Positions 25,338 to 33,951 of a DNA stretch of 64,000 nucleotides are shown here, one piece after another. The notes beneath the pieces are model-generated. The model saw only the letters and a program-made list of their open reading frames with translations, had not been told where the DNA came from and made no database searches. The position numbers and the translations under genes were made by a program. Origin of the DNA: an uncultured Victivallales bacterium (GTDB lineage: Bacteria; Verrucomicrobiota; Lentisphaeria; Oligosphaerales; JAFGRS01); the NCBI GenBank assembly GCA_903837355.1, contig CAILUI010000351.1, positions 1 to 64,000 on the forward strand, written 5' to 3'. Each line of letters starts with the position of its first letter. Position 1 is the first letter of the stretch.

Positions 25338-25775
25338 ATGCGAACCATCCTTGCGATCGTGGCACTCACGGCGCTCTGCGGTTGTCTGGCGCCACCCCTC
25401 GAGCAGGCGGTTCCGGGTCCCGAGCTGTATATGGTGTCCCTGCCCTGGATCACGCTGCAGGGCGGTGAGCGCATCGCGGGCCTCAAGATGGACCTCACCG
25501 GCGCTCGCATCCGGGCGATCAACGTCGTGCCTGAGGACTGGTCCGTGGAGTTGCTGCCGGCGACGTCAGGGCAGTCGGTACTGACCCTGTCTGCCAGCCA
25601 TGGTACGGCGTGGTTGCGTAACGCCTACGGTCTGGGGCGCTTCCTGACGGTGACCGTCGACGACAGCCGCCACGCCGACATCACGACGACGGTGCGGGTG
25701 AGCGGCGGTAGCAGCGACCGCGAGATCATCATCCGTCCCGGCGACATCGTCCTGGAACCCTTGCCCCTGCGCTGA
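25338..25775 (+). CDS. small hypothetical lipoprotein
   Basis: 145 residues. Lipobox 'LCGC' with Cys about 16. The mature part is rich in beta-type residues with 'GLGRFLTVTVDD' and 'REIIIRPGDIVLE'. No family recognised. TCTGGAG precedes the ATG (a TTG one codon earlier is possible). It is 33 bases before the isomerase gene and divergent from the importer operon. Confidence 0.65.
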   Translation: MRTILAIVALTALCGCLAPPLEQAVPGPELYMVSLPWITLQGGERIAGLKMDLTGARIRAINVVPEDWSVELLPATSGQSVLTLSASHGTAWLRNAYGLGRFLTVTVDDSRHADITTTVRVSGGSSDREIIIRPGDIVLEPLPLR

Positions 25776-25808
25776 ACGGGGGGCGCAGACCCAAGAAGGA
25801 TACCGACC

Positions 25809-26609
25809 ATGGCAATGCGTGCGAAGATCGGTCTGATGACCGGCGGCCCGATCCAGCAGTGGCAGGGCAAGCCTCTCGACCTCGACGGCTACCTGGCGCT
25901 CGTCAAGAGCTGGGGCCTCGAGACGCTCGACCTGTTCGCACCGTTCCTGGACGCGGCCCCGCCCCGGGACCTGCGTCGGGCCATGGACCGGCACGGCCTC
26001 AGTTGCGCCTGCTACTACGTTGCCGCCGATCTCTGCGCCAGCGGGGCCCAGGCTGAAGCGGCCGCCGCTTCAGCCTTCAGCGCCGGCATCGAGAACGCGA
26101 CGCTGCTGGGTTCGCCCATCGTTTTCACCTACGGCACCCAGCATACCTACGCCGGCGAGGACATGTTCCAGCGCTACACCGAGCGCCTCGGCGGTCTGTT
26201 GACACGTTTCGAGAAAACCGGACTGACCCTCGTCGTCGAGAATGCCGGCACCCTGATGCATACCGCCAAGGACATGCTGCGCCTGATGGACGCCCTCGGC
26301 GGCGCCGGCCTGCGCCTCTGCGTCGACACTGGCAACTTCCACCTCTGGCAACAGGATGAGGTCGAGGCGACTCGCCTGCTGCGGCCGTGGACGATCCACT
26401 TCCACGTCAAGGACTATGTCAAACAGCACTGGGTTGGCCCGGGCGCGCCCGACGCCACCCAGGTCGATCTCGGCAGCGGGGCGGTGCGCCATGCGCCGGT
26501 GCTGCAGATCCTGCACAGCACCGGCTATGCCGGGACCCTGGCTCTCGAGCCCCAGTGCGAAGCCGCCATCGAGCCCGGGCTGCGGACGATCGCCGGCTGG
26601 CGGGCGTAG
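25809..26609 (+). CDS. sugar phosphate isomerase/epimerase (TIM barrel)
   Basis: 266 residues of the xylose-isomerase-like TIM-barrel / AP-endonuclease-2 superfamily. The metal-site landmarks are 'TLVVENAGT' (Glu), 'LCVDTGNFHLW' (Asp/His), 'HFHVKDY' (His) and the C-terminal 'LALEPQCE'. Members isomerise or epimerise sugars such as hydroxypyruvate, tagatose or inosose; the substrate is unknown. A second, more distant paralogue is at 57752. Confidence 0.82.
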   Translation: MAMRAKIGLMTGGPIQQWQGKPLDLDGYLALVKSWGLETLDLFAPFLDAAPPRDLRRAMDRHGLSCACYYVAADLCASGAQAEAAAASAFSAGIENATLLGSPIVFTYGTQHTYAGEDMFQRYTERLGGLLTRFEKTGLTLVVENAGTLMHTAKDMLRLMDALGGAGLRLCVDTGNFHLWQQDEVEATRLLRPWTIHFHVKDYVKQHWVGPGAPDATQVDLGSGAVRHAPVLQILHSTGYAGTLALEPQCEAAIEPGLRTIAGWRA

Positions 26610-26672
26610 CTGCCGCTGAGCCGTCGCGACGACCGGCAGCGGGCGCCGGGCCGTGTTACTGCGGATCGCCCT

Positions 26673-27449
26673 TCAACCCGCCGTCGCCGCGCGGGCGCTG
26701 GCCAGTGCGACCGTGGCGCCCTGACTGAGGAAGATGGTGTCGACGCCGACGGCGATGAAGGTGAACCCCTGTCCGATAGCCTGCCGGATGGACTCTGGCG
26801 TGGGCAGCACTACATGGATGCCGGCGGCTTTGCCCGCATTGCGGCAGGCCTCGACAACCCGGGCGCACGCCTGCTGGATGACCGGGTCCGTGGTCCGTCC
26901 CGGGAGCCCGTAGGAACCGCTCATGTCGTAGGGGCCAATGAAGACACCGTCGACGCCCTCCACGGCCAGGATCGCGTCGATATTCTCCACCGCCTGCCTC
27001 GACTCGATCATGACCACCACTGCGATCTCGGCGTTGGCCTGTGCCGCGTAGTCGGCGAAGTCCGCCCCCCAGTTGTTGCCGCGGTGGAAGGCAAACCCGC
27101 GCACGCCCTGCGGCGGGTACTTGGCGGCCCGGACCGCGGCTTCGGCCTCGGCGGCGGAGTTGACCAGCGGTACGATCACGCCGCCGGCGCCCAGGTCGAG
27201 CATCTGGCGGATGGCCAGCGTGCTGTTTTCGCGAACCCGCACCAGCGGCACCGGACCACGGCCATGCAGTCCGCGAGCCAGGGCCACGAACTCGGCCACG
27301 CCAATGTCGGTGTGCTTGCCGTCGGCGCACAGCCAGTCGAAGCCGGCGTTGGCCAGGACCTCGGCTACCGTCGCGTGGCCGATCTGGATCCAGGTGCCGA
27401 TGCAGACGCGGCGCGCCAGCAGGGCTCTACGAACAGGATTGGGGGTCAT
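26673..27449 (-). CDS. HpcH/HpaI-family class II aldolase
   Basis: 258 residues. It would cleave 2-keto-3-deoxy sugar acids to pyruvate and an aldehyde using a divalent metal. Visible are 'GTWIQIGH', 'DWLCADGKH', 'VPLVNSA', the metal Glu in 'VMIESRQAVENID', and 'FIGPYDMSGSYG'. ATG 27449 lies inside the end of the Dus gene (23-base overlap), so the two are translated together. The carbohydrate-active neighbours suggest a catabolic role. Confidence 0.87.
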   Translation of the reverse strand: MTPNPVRRALLARRVCIGTWIQIGHATVAEVLANAGFDWLCADGKHTDIGVAEFVALARGLHGRGPVPLVRVRENSTLAIRQMLDLGAGGVIVPLVNSAAEAEAAVRAAKYPPQGVRGFAFHRGNNWGADFADYAAQANAEIAVVVMIESRQAVENIDAILAVEGVDGVFIGPYDMSGSYGLPGRTTDPVIQQACARVVEACRNAGKAAGIHVVLPTPESIRQAIGQGFTFIAVGVDTIFLSQGATVALASARAATAG

Positions 27450-28464
27450 GCGTCTCCTTCGACGGCACCTCTGCCGCGAGCCGGTCCGCCGTCTGCAGGA
27501 GGGTGCGGCAGCGGGACAGGTCCTGGAACAGAGGGTCGCGTTCGCCCAACATAGTGCGGGCCACCTCGAGCACAAACCCAGGGCGGTTCCCGCCACTCTC
27601 CAGCGCCAGCAGCGCCATCTCCCGCAACCGGGCCAGGCTGTGGCAGCGTCCGAGCGGCCGCGGGGTGCGGCCCGCGCAGGCATCCTCGATGTCCAACAAC
27701 AGCCGCGGGTTACGCAACAGCCCCCGGGCGGCGGCCACGCCGTCGACGCCGGTCTCAGCCCGCAGTCGGAGCGCGTCGGCGGCGGTGAGCACATCCCCAC
27801 ACCCCAGCAGCAGGATGCCGGGCAGGAGTTCGCGAGCCCGGGCGAGGCGCTGCCAGCCACCGGGAACCCGCGCGTAGGCCTCTGCGGCCGTGCGGAAATG
27901 CAGCGTCACGAAGTCCGGTGCCGCCGCGGCGACGGCAGGCAGAATATCGGCCATCTCGGCCGGGTCCAGCAGGCCGCTACGCAACTTAACGCTGAGGCCA
28001 CAGGCGGGAACGGCCTGGCGCAGGGCCCGCAGCGCCGTGGCGATCCACTCCGGGTGCCGCAGGCGGGCGCCCCCGGCGCCGTTGGCCAGCACCGTGCGAC
28101 TCGGGCAGGCGCAGTTCAGGTCAATCCCGATGGCCCCCAACTCGGCCAACCGGACCGCGGCGGCGCAGAGTAACTCGGTGTGGATCCCCATCACCTGCAC
28201 CACGAAGGGCAGCCCTGCCTCCAGGTACGGCAGGAGGTGCTCCCGCAGGCGTGCCGGCCGCGGCACTCCCGTCGTCAAACGCAGAAATGGCGTCACCCAG
28301 CAGCGCACGTAGCCGGCGCGGCTCAGAACCGCTCCGAAGGCTCCCGTCGTGATGCCTTCCATCGGCCCCGGCAGGATGCGGTTTGGCAGGGCGCGGCCGC
28401 CCGCGAGCGGCAGGGGCTCAAGAAAAGGGTGTCGCAGGGCCGGTATCGGAGTCGGTATCGCCAT
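27427..28464 (-). CDS. tRNA-dihydrouridine synthase family protein
   Basis: FMN enzyme that reduces uridines in tRNA. Motifs are 'PGPMEGIT' (FMN), 'QVMG', 'IDLNCACPS' with catalytic C120, 'GAGGARL', 'SVKLRSG' and a late 'GVDGVAAARGLL'. The start is uncertain: the ATG at 28464 lies inside a hexanucleotide repeat with no good ribosome binding site, and an ATG at 28512 would add a Thr-Pro-Ile repeat tail. It is about 345 residues as called. It is unusual that the gene is coupled to an aldolase. Confidence 0.8.
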   Translation of the reverse strand: MAIPTPIPALRHPFLEPLPLAGGRALPNRILPGPMEGITTGAFGAVLSRAGYVRCWVTPFLRLTTGVPRPARLREHLLPYLEAGLPFVVQVMGIHTELLCAAAVRLAELGAIGIDLNCACPSRTVLANGAGGARLRHPEWIATALRALRQAVPACGLSVKLRSGLLDPAEMADILPAVAAAAPDFVTLHFRTAAEAYARVPGGWQRLARARELLPGILLLGCGDVLTAADALRLRAETGVDGVAAARGLLRNPRLLLDIEDACAGRTPRPLGRCHSLARLREMALLALESGGNRPGFVLEVARTMLGERDPLFQDLSRCRTLLQTADRLAAEVPSKETHDPQSCS

Positions 28465-28531
28465 CGGTCTCAGGGTCGGTATCGGGGTCGGTATCGGGGT
28501 CGGTGTCACCATCAGTATCGGTATCGGTGGC
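28442..28531. repeat. degenerate hexanucleotide tandem repeat, about 15 units
   Basis: Fifteen consecutive six-base units, mostly GGTATC or GGGGTC (plus strand), run through the start region of the Dus gene. Six bases equal two codons, so unit gain or loss would change the N-terminal length or leader without shifting the frame. Confidence 0.8.
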
Positions 28532-28648
28532 GCGCCTGCCCGTAGCCGCAACGGGCAACTCAAAGTCAGCCACGCGGCCGCGGTCACTGCGGAGGCGCCG
28601 CCCCCGCCGTTTCGCCGTCTCTCCCCCTCCCCGCCTCGCCGCCCGGAC

Positions 28649-30055
28649 TCAGCGCTTCGGCGGTGGCACCGGCGTGCCCTCGTCCTCGTCGTCCTCCAGC
28701 GCATTGGCATCAGGCGGCGACTCCGGCTCCACGGGCTCGGCCGACGGCAGATCGCCGGGGATCGGGTAGCGCAGCGAGGAACAGAGCAGGGCCACCGCCT
28801 CATCAACGGGGACCGGCTTCATGCCACCAAAGGCGCGGGCTCCCTCGGCTGCGACCAGCGTCTCGATCAGGGCGGCAAACGCGGGGCGGGCTTCGTCGGG
28901 ATGACTGACCGCGGTAACCACGCCAAGGCCACTCAGGAGGATCACCGCCGGCCGGTGCACAGCGCCGGCACCGCGCACCGGCGTCGCCTCGGAGTACTGC
29001 TTACGGTACTGCTCCCATGCCTGCTGAATGCGCTGGGCGATCTTCGGCGCGGTGTCTGCCGGCGCCAGCGCCACGTAGAGCGGGGCCATGCCGCCGAGGC
29101 AGGCCGTACGGTGGTCGGGAAAGCCAGCCGCCACCGTCGCCAGCAAGTCCGGTGAGCCCATGGCCTTGCGCAGCACGCCCTCGCGGGACGATGGCCAGAA
29201 GCGTATGTCAAGGTCAGCGCCGAGGCACTCGCGGAGGACCTGGACGGCGGACTCAGAGAGGCTGTCGTCGAGCAGGGCGCCGGGGGCCTGGAAGAGCCAG
29301 GGGAGCTTCCGGAGGCGCGTGTGCGTTTCCTGGTCGATACGACCACAGACCGTCGAATAGATGCGCCACAGATCCGCCGCCGAGGCGGCTTTGATCGCCA
29401 TGCCGCGGCGCGCCAGCAGGATGACATCGGGATCGAGGCACTGCACCCGGAGTTGCTGCACCGCTCGCGCCACCGTCACCCCATCGGGCGCCAGGGGGTT
29501 GGGGGGCGACATGAACACGACATGCGGCAGATTCTGGCCGCGCGGACCCTCAAACAGGCCTACGCCGGCAGCGACATCGCTGGCGCCCAGCAAGCGGCGC
29601 AGCACCGTGTTCTGCAGGAACAGGCTCCACACCGGCCGGTCCGCCTTGCCGGCAACCCGCACGTGCGCACCGGTGTTCAGGGTCGGCAGGGGCTCGTCGG
29701 CGCCCGCCTCGTAGAAGAGCTGGAGCACCTCGCGATCAAGTTCCGCGATGGCCGTTGGGCCCGTGGCCGTCCGCACTGCCGACTTCAACGCCCAGTAACG
29801 CCCCTCGAAGATCTCCAGCGCGTCGGCCAGGCCCTGCAGGCGGTACCCGCAGACGCGCACCGCCTGGTCGGCAAGCGCCGGCCACGGGCCGGTGGCCAAC
29901 AGCGACGTGCCGTCGTTTACCCCAATGCTGAAATCGTCAAAGAAGCGCTCAGGACGGCTGACGGAAACCATGACCTCCCGGCGCAACAGCCGGGCCAGCA
30001 GGGTGATGTCAGCGCGCAACGCGCCGGTAAAGGTGGGTTCAAGATCAGCGGCCAT
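28649..30055 (-). CDS. hypothetical protein, 468 residues
   Basis: No family recognised. No signal peptide or membrane helix is evident. The C-terminus is a Pro/Glu/Asp-rich tail ('EPVEPESPPDANALEDDEDE'). The N-terminal half has 'LLARLLRREV', and the central part 'NPLAPDGVTVARAVQQLRV' and 'VILLARRGMAIKA', suggesting a globular alpha/beta protein. ATG 30055 follows GGAGGAG. The 521-base region with the 32-bp array lies directly upstream, so its promoter may be in or beyond the array. Confidence 0.7.
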   Translation of the reverse strand: MAADLEPTFTGALRADITLLARLLRREVMVSVSRPERFFDDFSIGVNDGTSLLATGPWPALADQAVRVCGYRLQGLADALEIFEGRYWALKSAVRTATGPTAIAELDREVLQLFYEAGADEPLPTLNTGAHVRVAGKADRPVWSLFLQNTVLRRLLGASDVAAGVGLFEGPRGQNLPHVVFMSPPNPLAPDGVTVARAVQQLRVQCLDPDVILLARRGMAIKAASAADLWRIYSTVCGRIDQETHTRLRKLPWLFQAPGALLDDSLSESAVQVLRECLGADLDIRFWPSSREGVLRKAMGSPDLLATVAAGFPDHRTACLGGMAPLYVALAPADTAPKIAQRIQQAWEQYRKQYSEATPVRGAGAVHRPAVILLSGLGVVTAVSHPDEARPAFAALIETLVAAEGARAFGGMKPVPVDEAVALLCSSLRYPIPGDLPSAEPVEPESPPDANALEDDEDEGTPVPPPKR

Positions 30056-30576
30056 ACAAGTCTCCTCCGCTGAGACGCCGAAAACTGGGTACAGAAGCAG
30101 GCGGTCCACCCACCGCCTTCGCGGCTGCGGATGCTGTCGGAAAAGATAGGCATGCCCCGATCCAAGTCAAGGCGAACGGCGTGATCTGCTGCCACCCTGC
30201 GGCCTCGCGCCCGCCGCAGCGACCGGCGCCCCCTCACGGTTTCGCGAAAATCCCAGGGGTGGCCCAGCGCCGCTTTCGCGAAAACACCAAGGAGCCCAGC
30301 ACCGCTTTCGCGAAAACGCCAAGGAGCCCAACACTGCTTTCGCGAAAACACCAAGGAGCCCAGCGCCGCTTTCGCGAAAATCCCAGGGGGGGGGCCGGCG
30401 CCGCTTTCGCGAAAACACCAAGGAGCCCAGCGCCGTTTTCGCGAGAACGCATGTGTAGGCGCAGGGGGTTTCGCGAAGGCAGAGCGGGTGCCGGGCGGGA
30501 GCCGGTTTCGCGAAAACCTGGTGGTCGGCCGGCGGGAGCGGATAGCGTCGGCGTTTCGGGACGGGGCCGTTGCCGC
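30056..30576. other. 521-base intergenic region dominated by the 32-bp array
   Basis: The array (30240-30515) fills most of it. The remaining 184 bases (30056-30239) between the array and the orphan gene contain no motif I can name. Open frames in all phases across the array are repeat artefacts. Confidence 0.6.
30240..30515. repeat. tandem 32-bp repeat array with TTTCGCGAAA palindromes
   Basis: Nine copies of the palindromic core TTTCGCGAAA start at 30240, 30274, 30306, 30338, 30370, 30405, 30437, 30469 and 30506. The 7th (TTTCGCGAGA) and 8th (TTTCGCGAAG) copies have one mismatch. Spacings are 34, 32, 32, 32, 35, 32, 32 and 37 bases. Between cores, copies 2-7 share a CACCAAGGAGCCCAGCACC-like linker; the 1st and 5th carry a different linker starting TCCCAGGGG. 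A period of 32 is about three turns of B-DNA, which would put every core on one face of the helix. The outer copies are the most diverged. Confidence 0.92.
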
Positions 30577-31458
30577 CTAGGGGCCACCGCCGATGGTCAG
30601 GTGTTCGCGCAGCTTCTCCAGGGTTTTGGGGCCGATCCCTTTGACCTTGAGCAGATCATCCAGTCGGGCGTAGGGGCGACCGGTCAGGATCGCGGCAACC
30701 CATTCGGCGCGCAGCCCGGGTATCGCAGCCAGTTGTTCCGGCGTGGCGCGGTTGATATCGAGAGTGGTTCCGCCGGGCGGGCCAGCCCCTGTCGGGCGGG
30801 CCACGAACGTCGCCAACTCGCGTTCCTCGGCGCGCTCTTCGGCGCGTCCGACCCCGAGACGCTCGGCGTTCGCCTCGGCCCAGATCCCCGTCCGCGTCAG
30901 CATGGCGGCGGCCTCGAGGTCGCGCAAGCGTTCAGCCTGCTCATCCCGCGACACCCCGTCCGGCAGGGCGCGCCCCACGCCGAGGGGGCGCGCCAAGCCG
31001 TTCTGGACTAGCAGCGCTGCCAGGTCCTCGCCGGCCGCGGTGGTGATGAGCGCGTAGACGCGGGGCACGGTCGAGCGGCCGAGAGCCCGGGCGTAGGCGG
31101 TGTGGACGGTAAACGGCCGGGACAGGGCCTGCGCCGTGAAGGTCTTGGCCAGGGCCCCGAAGTGCAGCGTGCGCTGGGCCTCGGGCAGGCCGAAGTAGCG
31201 GGTCTGCTCGCGTAGTCGCCGCGCATCACTCTCGCTGCCGGTTTCCGTCTCGCAGCAGTCCACGAAGTACAGCCGCAGGGTCAGTTCCGCTGTTCCCGCC
31301 CTGACGTGGAAGCTGTCGCCGTCGTTGGCGGCATGGGGCAGCAGGACCGCGTTGTCGAGGCGCTGCAGGTTCTGGTCCGCGGCCTGGCTGCGGGTGGCGA
31401 ACCAGAGGATCGCGGCGGCTGTGAGCAGGCTGGCGTTGAGGGTTTGGCGCAGGATCAT
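30577..31458 (-). CDS. exported SNase-like nuclease with C-terminal helix-hairpin-helix
   Basis: 293 residues. A signal peptide is likely (1-26, 'LLTAAAILWFATRSQA'). A thermonuclease-like domain (about 40-180) includes 'HAANDGDSF' and 'RLYFVDCCETET', matching the SNase 'GDT' and 'VDCPET' regions. A ComEA-type HhH domain (about 235-290) has 'LDINRATPEQLAAIPGL' and 'VKGIGPKTLEKL'. It should bind and cut DNA outside the cytoplasm. ATG 31458 is preferred over a longer frame. The gene ends 61 bases from the repeat array, which lies downstream of it. Confidence 0.8.
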   Translation of the reverse strand: MILRQTLNASLLTAAAILWFATRSQAADQNLQRLDNAVLLPHAANDGDSFHVRAGTAELTLRLYFVDCCETETGSESDARRLREQTRYFGLPEAQRTLHFGALAKTFTAQALSRPFTVHTAYARALGRSTVPRVYALITTAAGEDLAALLVQNGLARPLGVGRALPDGVSRDEQAERLRDLEAAAMLTRTGIWAEANAERLGVGRAEERAEERELATFVARPTGAGPPGGTTLDINRATPEQLAAIPGLRAEWVAAILTGRPYARLDDLLKVKGIGPKTLEKLREHLTIGGGP

Positions 31459-31695
31459 AGTTCGGCTAACATACCGCCGCGATGGCGGACGACACAGGGC
31501 ACCCCTGCGGGGTGGCGTCGCAGCCCGGCGCCGACGATCGTCAAGGCCCGTTCCAGCCGGTTGTGGCCGCCGGGCCGGTGCCGGCGCGGGACTGCCGGGC
31601 AATGAGGTGCTGCCCGTCCAGGCGGGGCCAGCGCCAGGGTTCTGCAGACCCGAACGCCGGGCCGGCTTTCGGCATTCTGCGCGTCGCCAACTCCT

Positions 31696-33951
31696 TCACG
31701 GGGGTGGTGCCGCGGCAGGATCGCGACCGCTGAAGATACTGTTGCCGCTGCTGCCGGCGTAGAGGATGGCGGGGTCGTGCGGACTGATTCGGAGGAACGC
31801 GATCTGCGGCAGCGACAGGCCGGTGTTCTCGTGGGTCCAGGTCTGGCCGCCGTCGCTGGTCTTGAGGATACCTTCGGCACGGTAGTCGTCGTGGTAGGGG
31901 TGGTCGGTGGTGCCGGCGTAGACGGTCTGCCGGTCCCGCGGGCTGGCCGCGAGGGCGCTGACGAAGGGGTGGTCGAGGAGCCGCTGCCAGGAAGCGCCGC
32001 CATCGCGGCTGGCAAAGACTCCGCCTGGGCGCATGACGTTGGGCGTCACCGCACGATCGTAGAGCTCGCGCACGCCGAGGTAGAGGGTCCCGACGTCGCC
32101 GGCCCCTGCCGCCAGACACTGGATCTCGCCGACGTTGAGGTCGGCGCTCACACGGCGCCACGTGGTGCCGCCGTCCCGCGTCTCGTAGAGTCCGGCGCCC
32201 TTGGCTACGGATCCGCCCGCTGCCAAGAGCAGATGCCGGCCGTCGGCCGGGTCAAGGAGCAGCCCGACCGGCTGGCTGCAGACGGCGCCGGGCAGGTCGC
32301 CGCAGAGGCTACGCCAGGCCAGGCCGCCATCGACAGACTCGTAGAGGCCATTCCCTTTCGAGGTCACCAGCAGACGCCGCGCGTCCGGCGGACTGCGCGG
32401 GTCGAGCACGAGGTGTCGCGTCTGGCCGACGGGCAGCCCGGTCTCCGGCCGACCCACGACCTGCCAGGAGCCGCCGCCATCGGTCGAGCGGCAGACGTCG
32501 CCCTGGTTACTCTCCCACTGCCCCGTGGTTGCCCACAGCGTGTCCGGCGTTGTCGGATCGATGGCCACGGTGAAGGTGTTGCCGCGGTACTTCATGCCCT
32601 CGTTGCGGCGCCGGAAGCTCTTGCCGCCATCCTCGCTGAGCAGCAGTCCGATGTCGGCATAGCAGAGGTAGAGCCGTGCGGGCCGTCTGGGGTCCTGGAC
32701 GAGGTCGTGGGCGCAGGTCACTTCCAGGCCAGTACCGGTGAAGCGTCCGTCGGGGAGTTCCTCGCAGTAGCGCTGCTTCCAGGTCGTGCCCGCATCGTCG
32801 CTAAGGAAGAGGTGGCCGCTGGTGCCGAAGACGAGGCGGTCGGGCCGGGCTGGGCAGATGGCCATGCATTCGACGGCCGGCCCCCAGTCGCGGATCCAGC
32901 CGTAATCGAAGTTGGTGTCCGCACCGCTGTGGCGGGTGGACCGCGCCCATTGCCGGCCACCGTCGGTGCTCTTCCAGACGCCGGCCGCGACCCAGCTCTG
33001 GTTGCCGACGTAGAGGGTCAGCGGGTCGCGCGGATCGACGGCGATCTCTTTGAGGTTCGAGGCCATGTACGGCGACTGGTCACGCCGCGCGATCCGGGTC
33101 GGCAGGTCGCCGCAGCGCGCCTCCCAGGTGAGGCCGGCGTCCTGGCTGCAGAAGACGCCGCCATTCCACGGTTCGGGGTCGCGCGCCGTCGTCGCCAGGC
33201 TGAGGTAGACCGTCGCCGGCGCGCTGGGGGCGAAGGCGAGTTCCTGTGCGGCGGTGTGCGGCAGGCCTTGGTTGGCGGACGCCCAGGAGCCGCCGCCGTC
33301 GGCGGAGCGGAAGACACCGCGCGAGGTGGCGGCCAGGATGATACGGCCGTCGTCCGGCTTGACCTTGAGATCGGAGACGATGGCGTCGGCAGGGAGCTGC
33401 CCCGTGGCCACGTCACGCCAACTGCGGCCCCCGTCGGGGCTGCGCAGGATCTGCCCTTTGCCGTCCTTGCCCCAGCGCGGCCGGCCGATCCCGGCAAAGA
33501 CCGTGTCCGGCTGCTGCGGGTCGAAGGCGATGCAGGCGACCGGCGCCGAACAGCCGTAGCGCGCCACCTCCGGAAAGCCCTGGCGCTGCCACTGCCAGGT
33601 CTGCCCCTGGTTGGTACTGCGGAAGATGCCGCCCTCGGTGCCCAGCAGGATGGTGTTGCGGTCGCGCGGGTGGACCGCGATGCACTCCACGAAGAAGTTG
33701 CGCAGGCCGGCGTTGCGGATCTCGTAGTGGCGGCCGCTGTCGGTGGATACATAGAAGCCGCCCACGTCGCAGCCGACATAGAGTGTTTCCGGGGCATGGG
33801 GATCCCAGGCCACGGACTGGATCCAGCCGCCGCCGCCGGGCCCGATCCGAGTCCAAGCCAGCGCCGCGCCGTCAGCCTCGGCTGCGGTGACGGCGCTTCC
33901 CGCCAGCACCAGAAGCGCCAGCGCCAGCCCGCAGATGGTCGTGGACCCCAT
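31696..33951 (-). CDS. exported BNR/Asp-box beta-propeller protein
   Basis: 751 residues with a signal peptide (about 1-23). At least twelve Asp-box motifs (S-x-D-x-G-x-T/S-W/F) run through the protein, for example STDSGRHY, SPDGGRSW, SEDGGKSF, SRDGGASW and TSDGGQTW. This is the arrangement of two-propeller xyloglucanases (GH74) and sialidase/sortilin-like proteins. GH74 catalytic Asp residues cannot be assigned with confidence, so it may be an enzyme acting on xyloglucan or a non-enzymatic binding protein. Confidence 0.85.
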   Translation of the reverse strand: MGSTTICGLALALLVLAGSAVTAAEADGAALAWTRIGPGGGGWIQSVAWDPHAPETLYVGCDVGGFYVSTDSGRHYEIRNAGLRNFFVECIAVHPRDRNTILLGTEGGIFRSTNQGQTWQWQRQGFPEVARYGCSAPVACIAFDPQQPDTVFAGIGRPRWGKDGKGQILRSPDGGRSWRDVATGQLPADAIVSDLKVKPDDGRIILAATSRGVFRSADGGGSWASANQGLPHTAAQELAFAPSAPATVYLSLATTARDPEPWNGGVFCSQDAGLTWEARCGDLPTRIARRDQSPYMASNLKEIAVDPRDPLTLYVGNQSWVAAGVWKSTDGGRQWARSTRHSGADTNFDYGWIRDWGPAVECMAICPARPDRLVFGTSGHLFLSDDAGTTWKQRYCEELPDGRFTGTGLEVTCAHDLVQDPRRPARLYLCYADIGLLLSEDGGKSFRRRNEGMKYRGNTFTVAIDPTTPDTLWATTGQWESNQGDVCRSTDGGGSWQVVGRPETGLPVGQTRHLVLDPRSPPDARRLLVTSKGNGLYESVDGGLAWRSLCGDLPGAVCSQPVGLLLDPADGRHLLLAAGGSVAKGAGLYETRDGGTTWRRVSADLNVGEIQCLAAGAGDVGTLYLGVRELYDRAVTPNVMRPGGVFASRDGGASWQRLLDHPFVSALAASPRDRQTVYAGTTDHPYHDDYRAEGILKTSDGGQTWTHENTGLSLPQIAFLRISPHDPAILYAGSSGNSIFSGRDPAAAPPP

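Noticed and set aside
27427-28806. 459-residue Dus protein with Thr-Pro-Ile-rich N-terminus
   Set aside because: The extra N-terminal residues are translation of the hexanucleotide repeat and unrelated low-complexity sequence; an internal start is more likely.
30240-30515. CRISPR array
   Set aside because: The whole 32-bp unit is conserved, not just a repeat; there are no unique spacers, the palindrome is only 10 bases, and no cas gene is near.
30167-30587. Repetitive protein gene across the array
   Set aside because: All three minus-strand frames are open and repetitive because the 32-bp period is not a multiple of three; no ribosome binding site or domain supports any of them.
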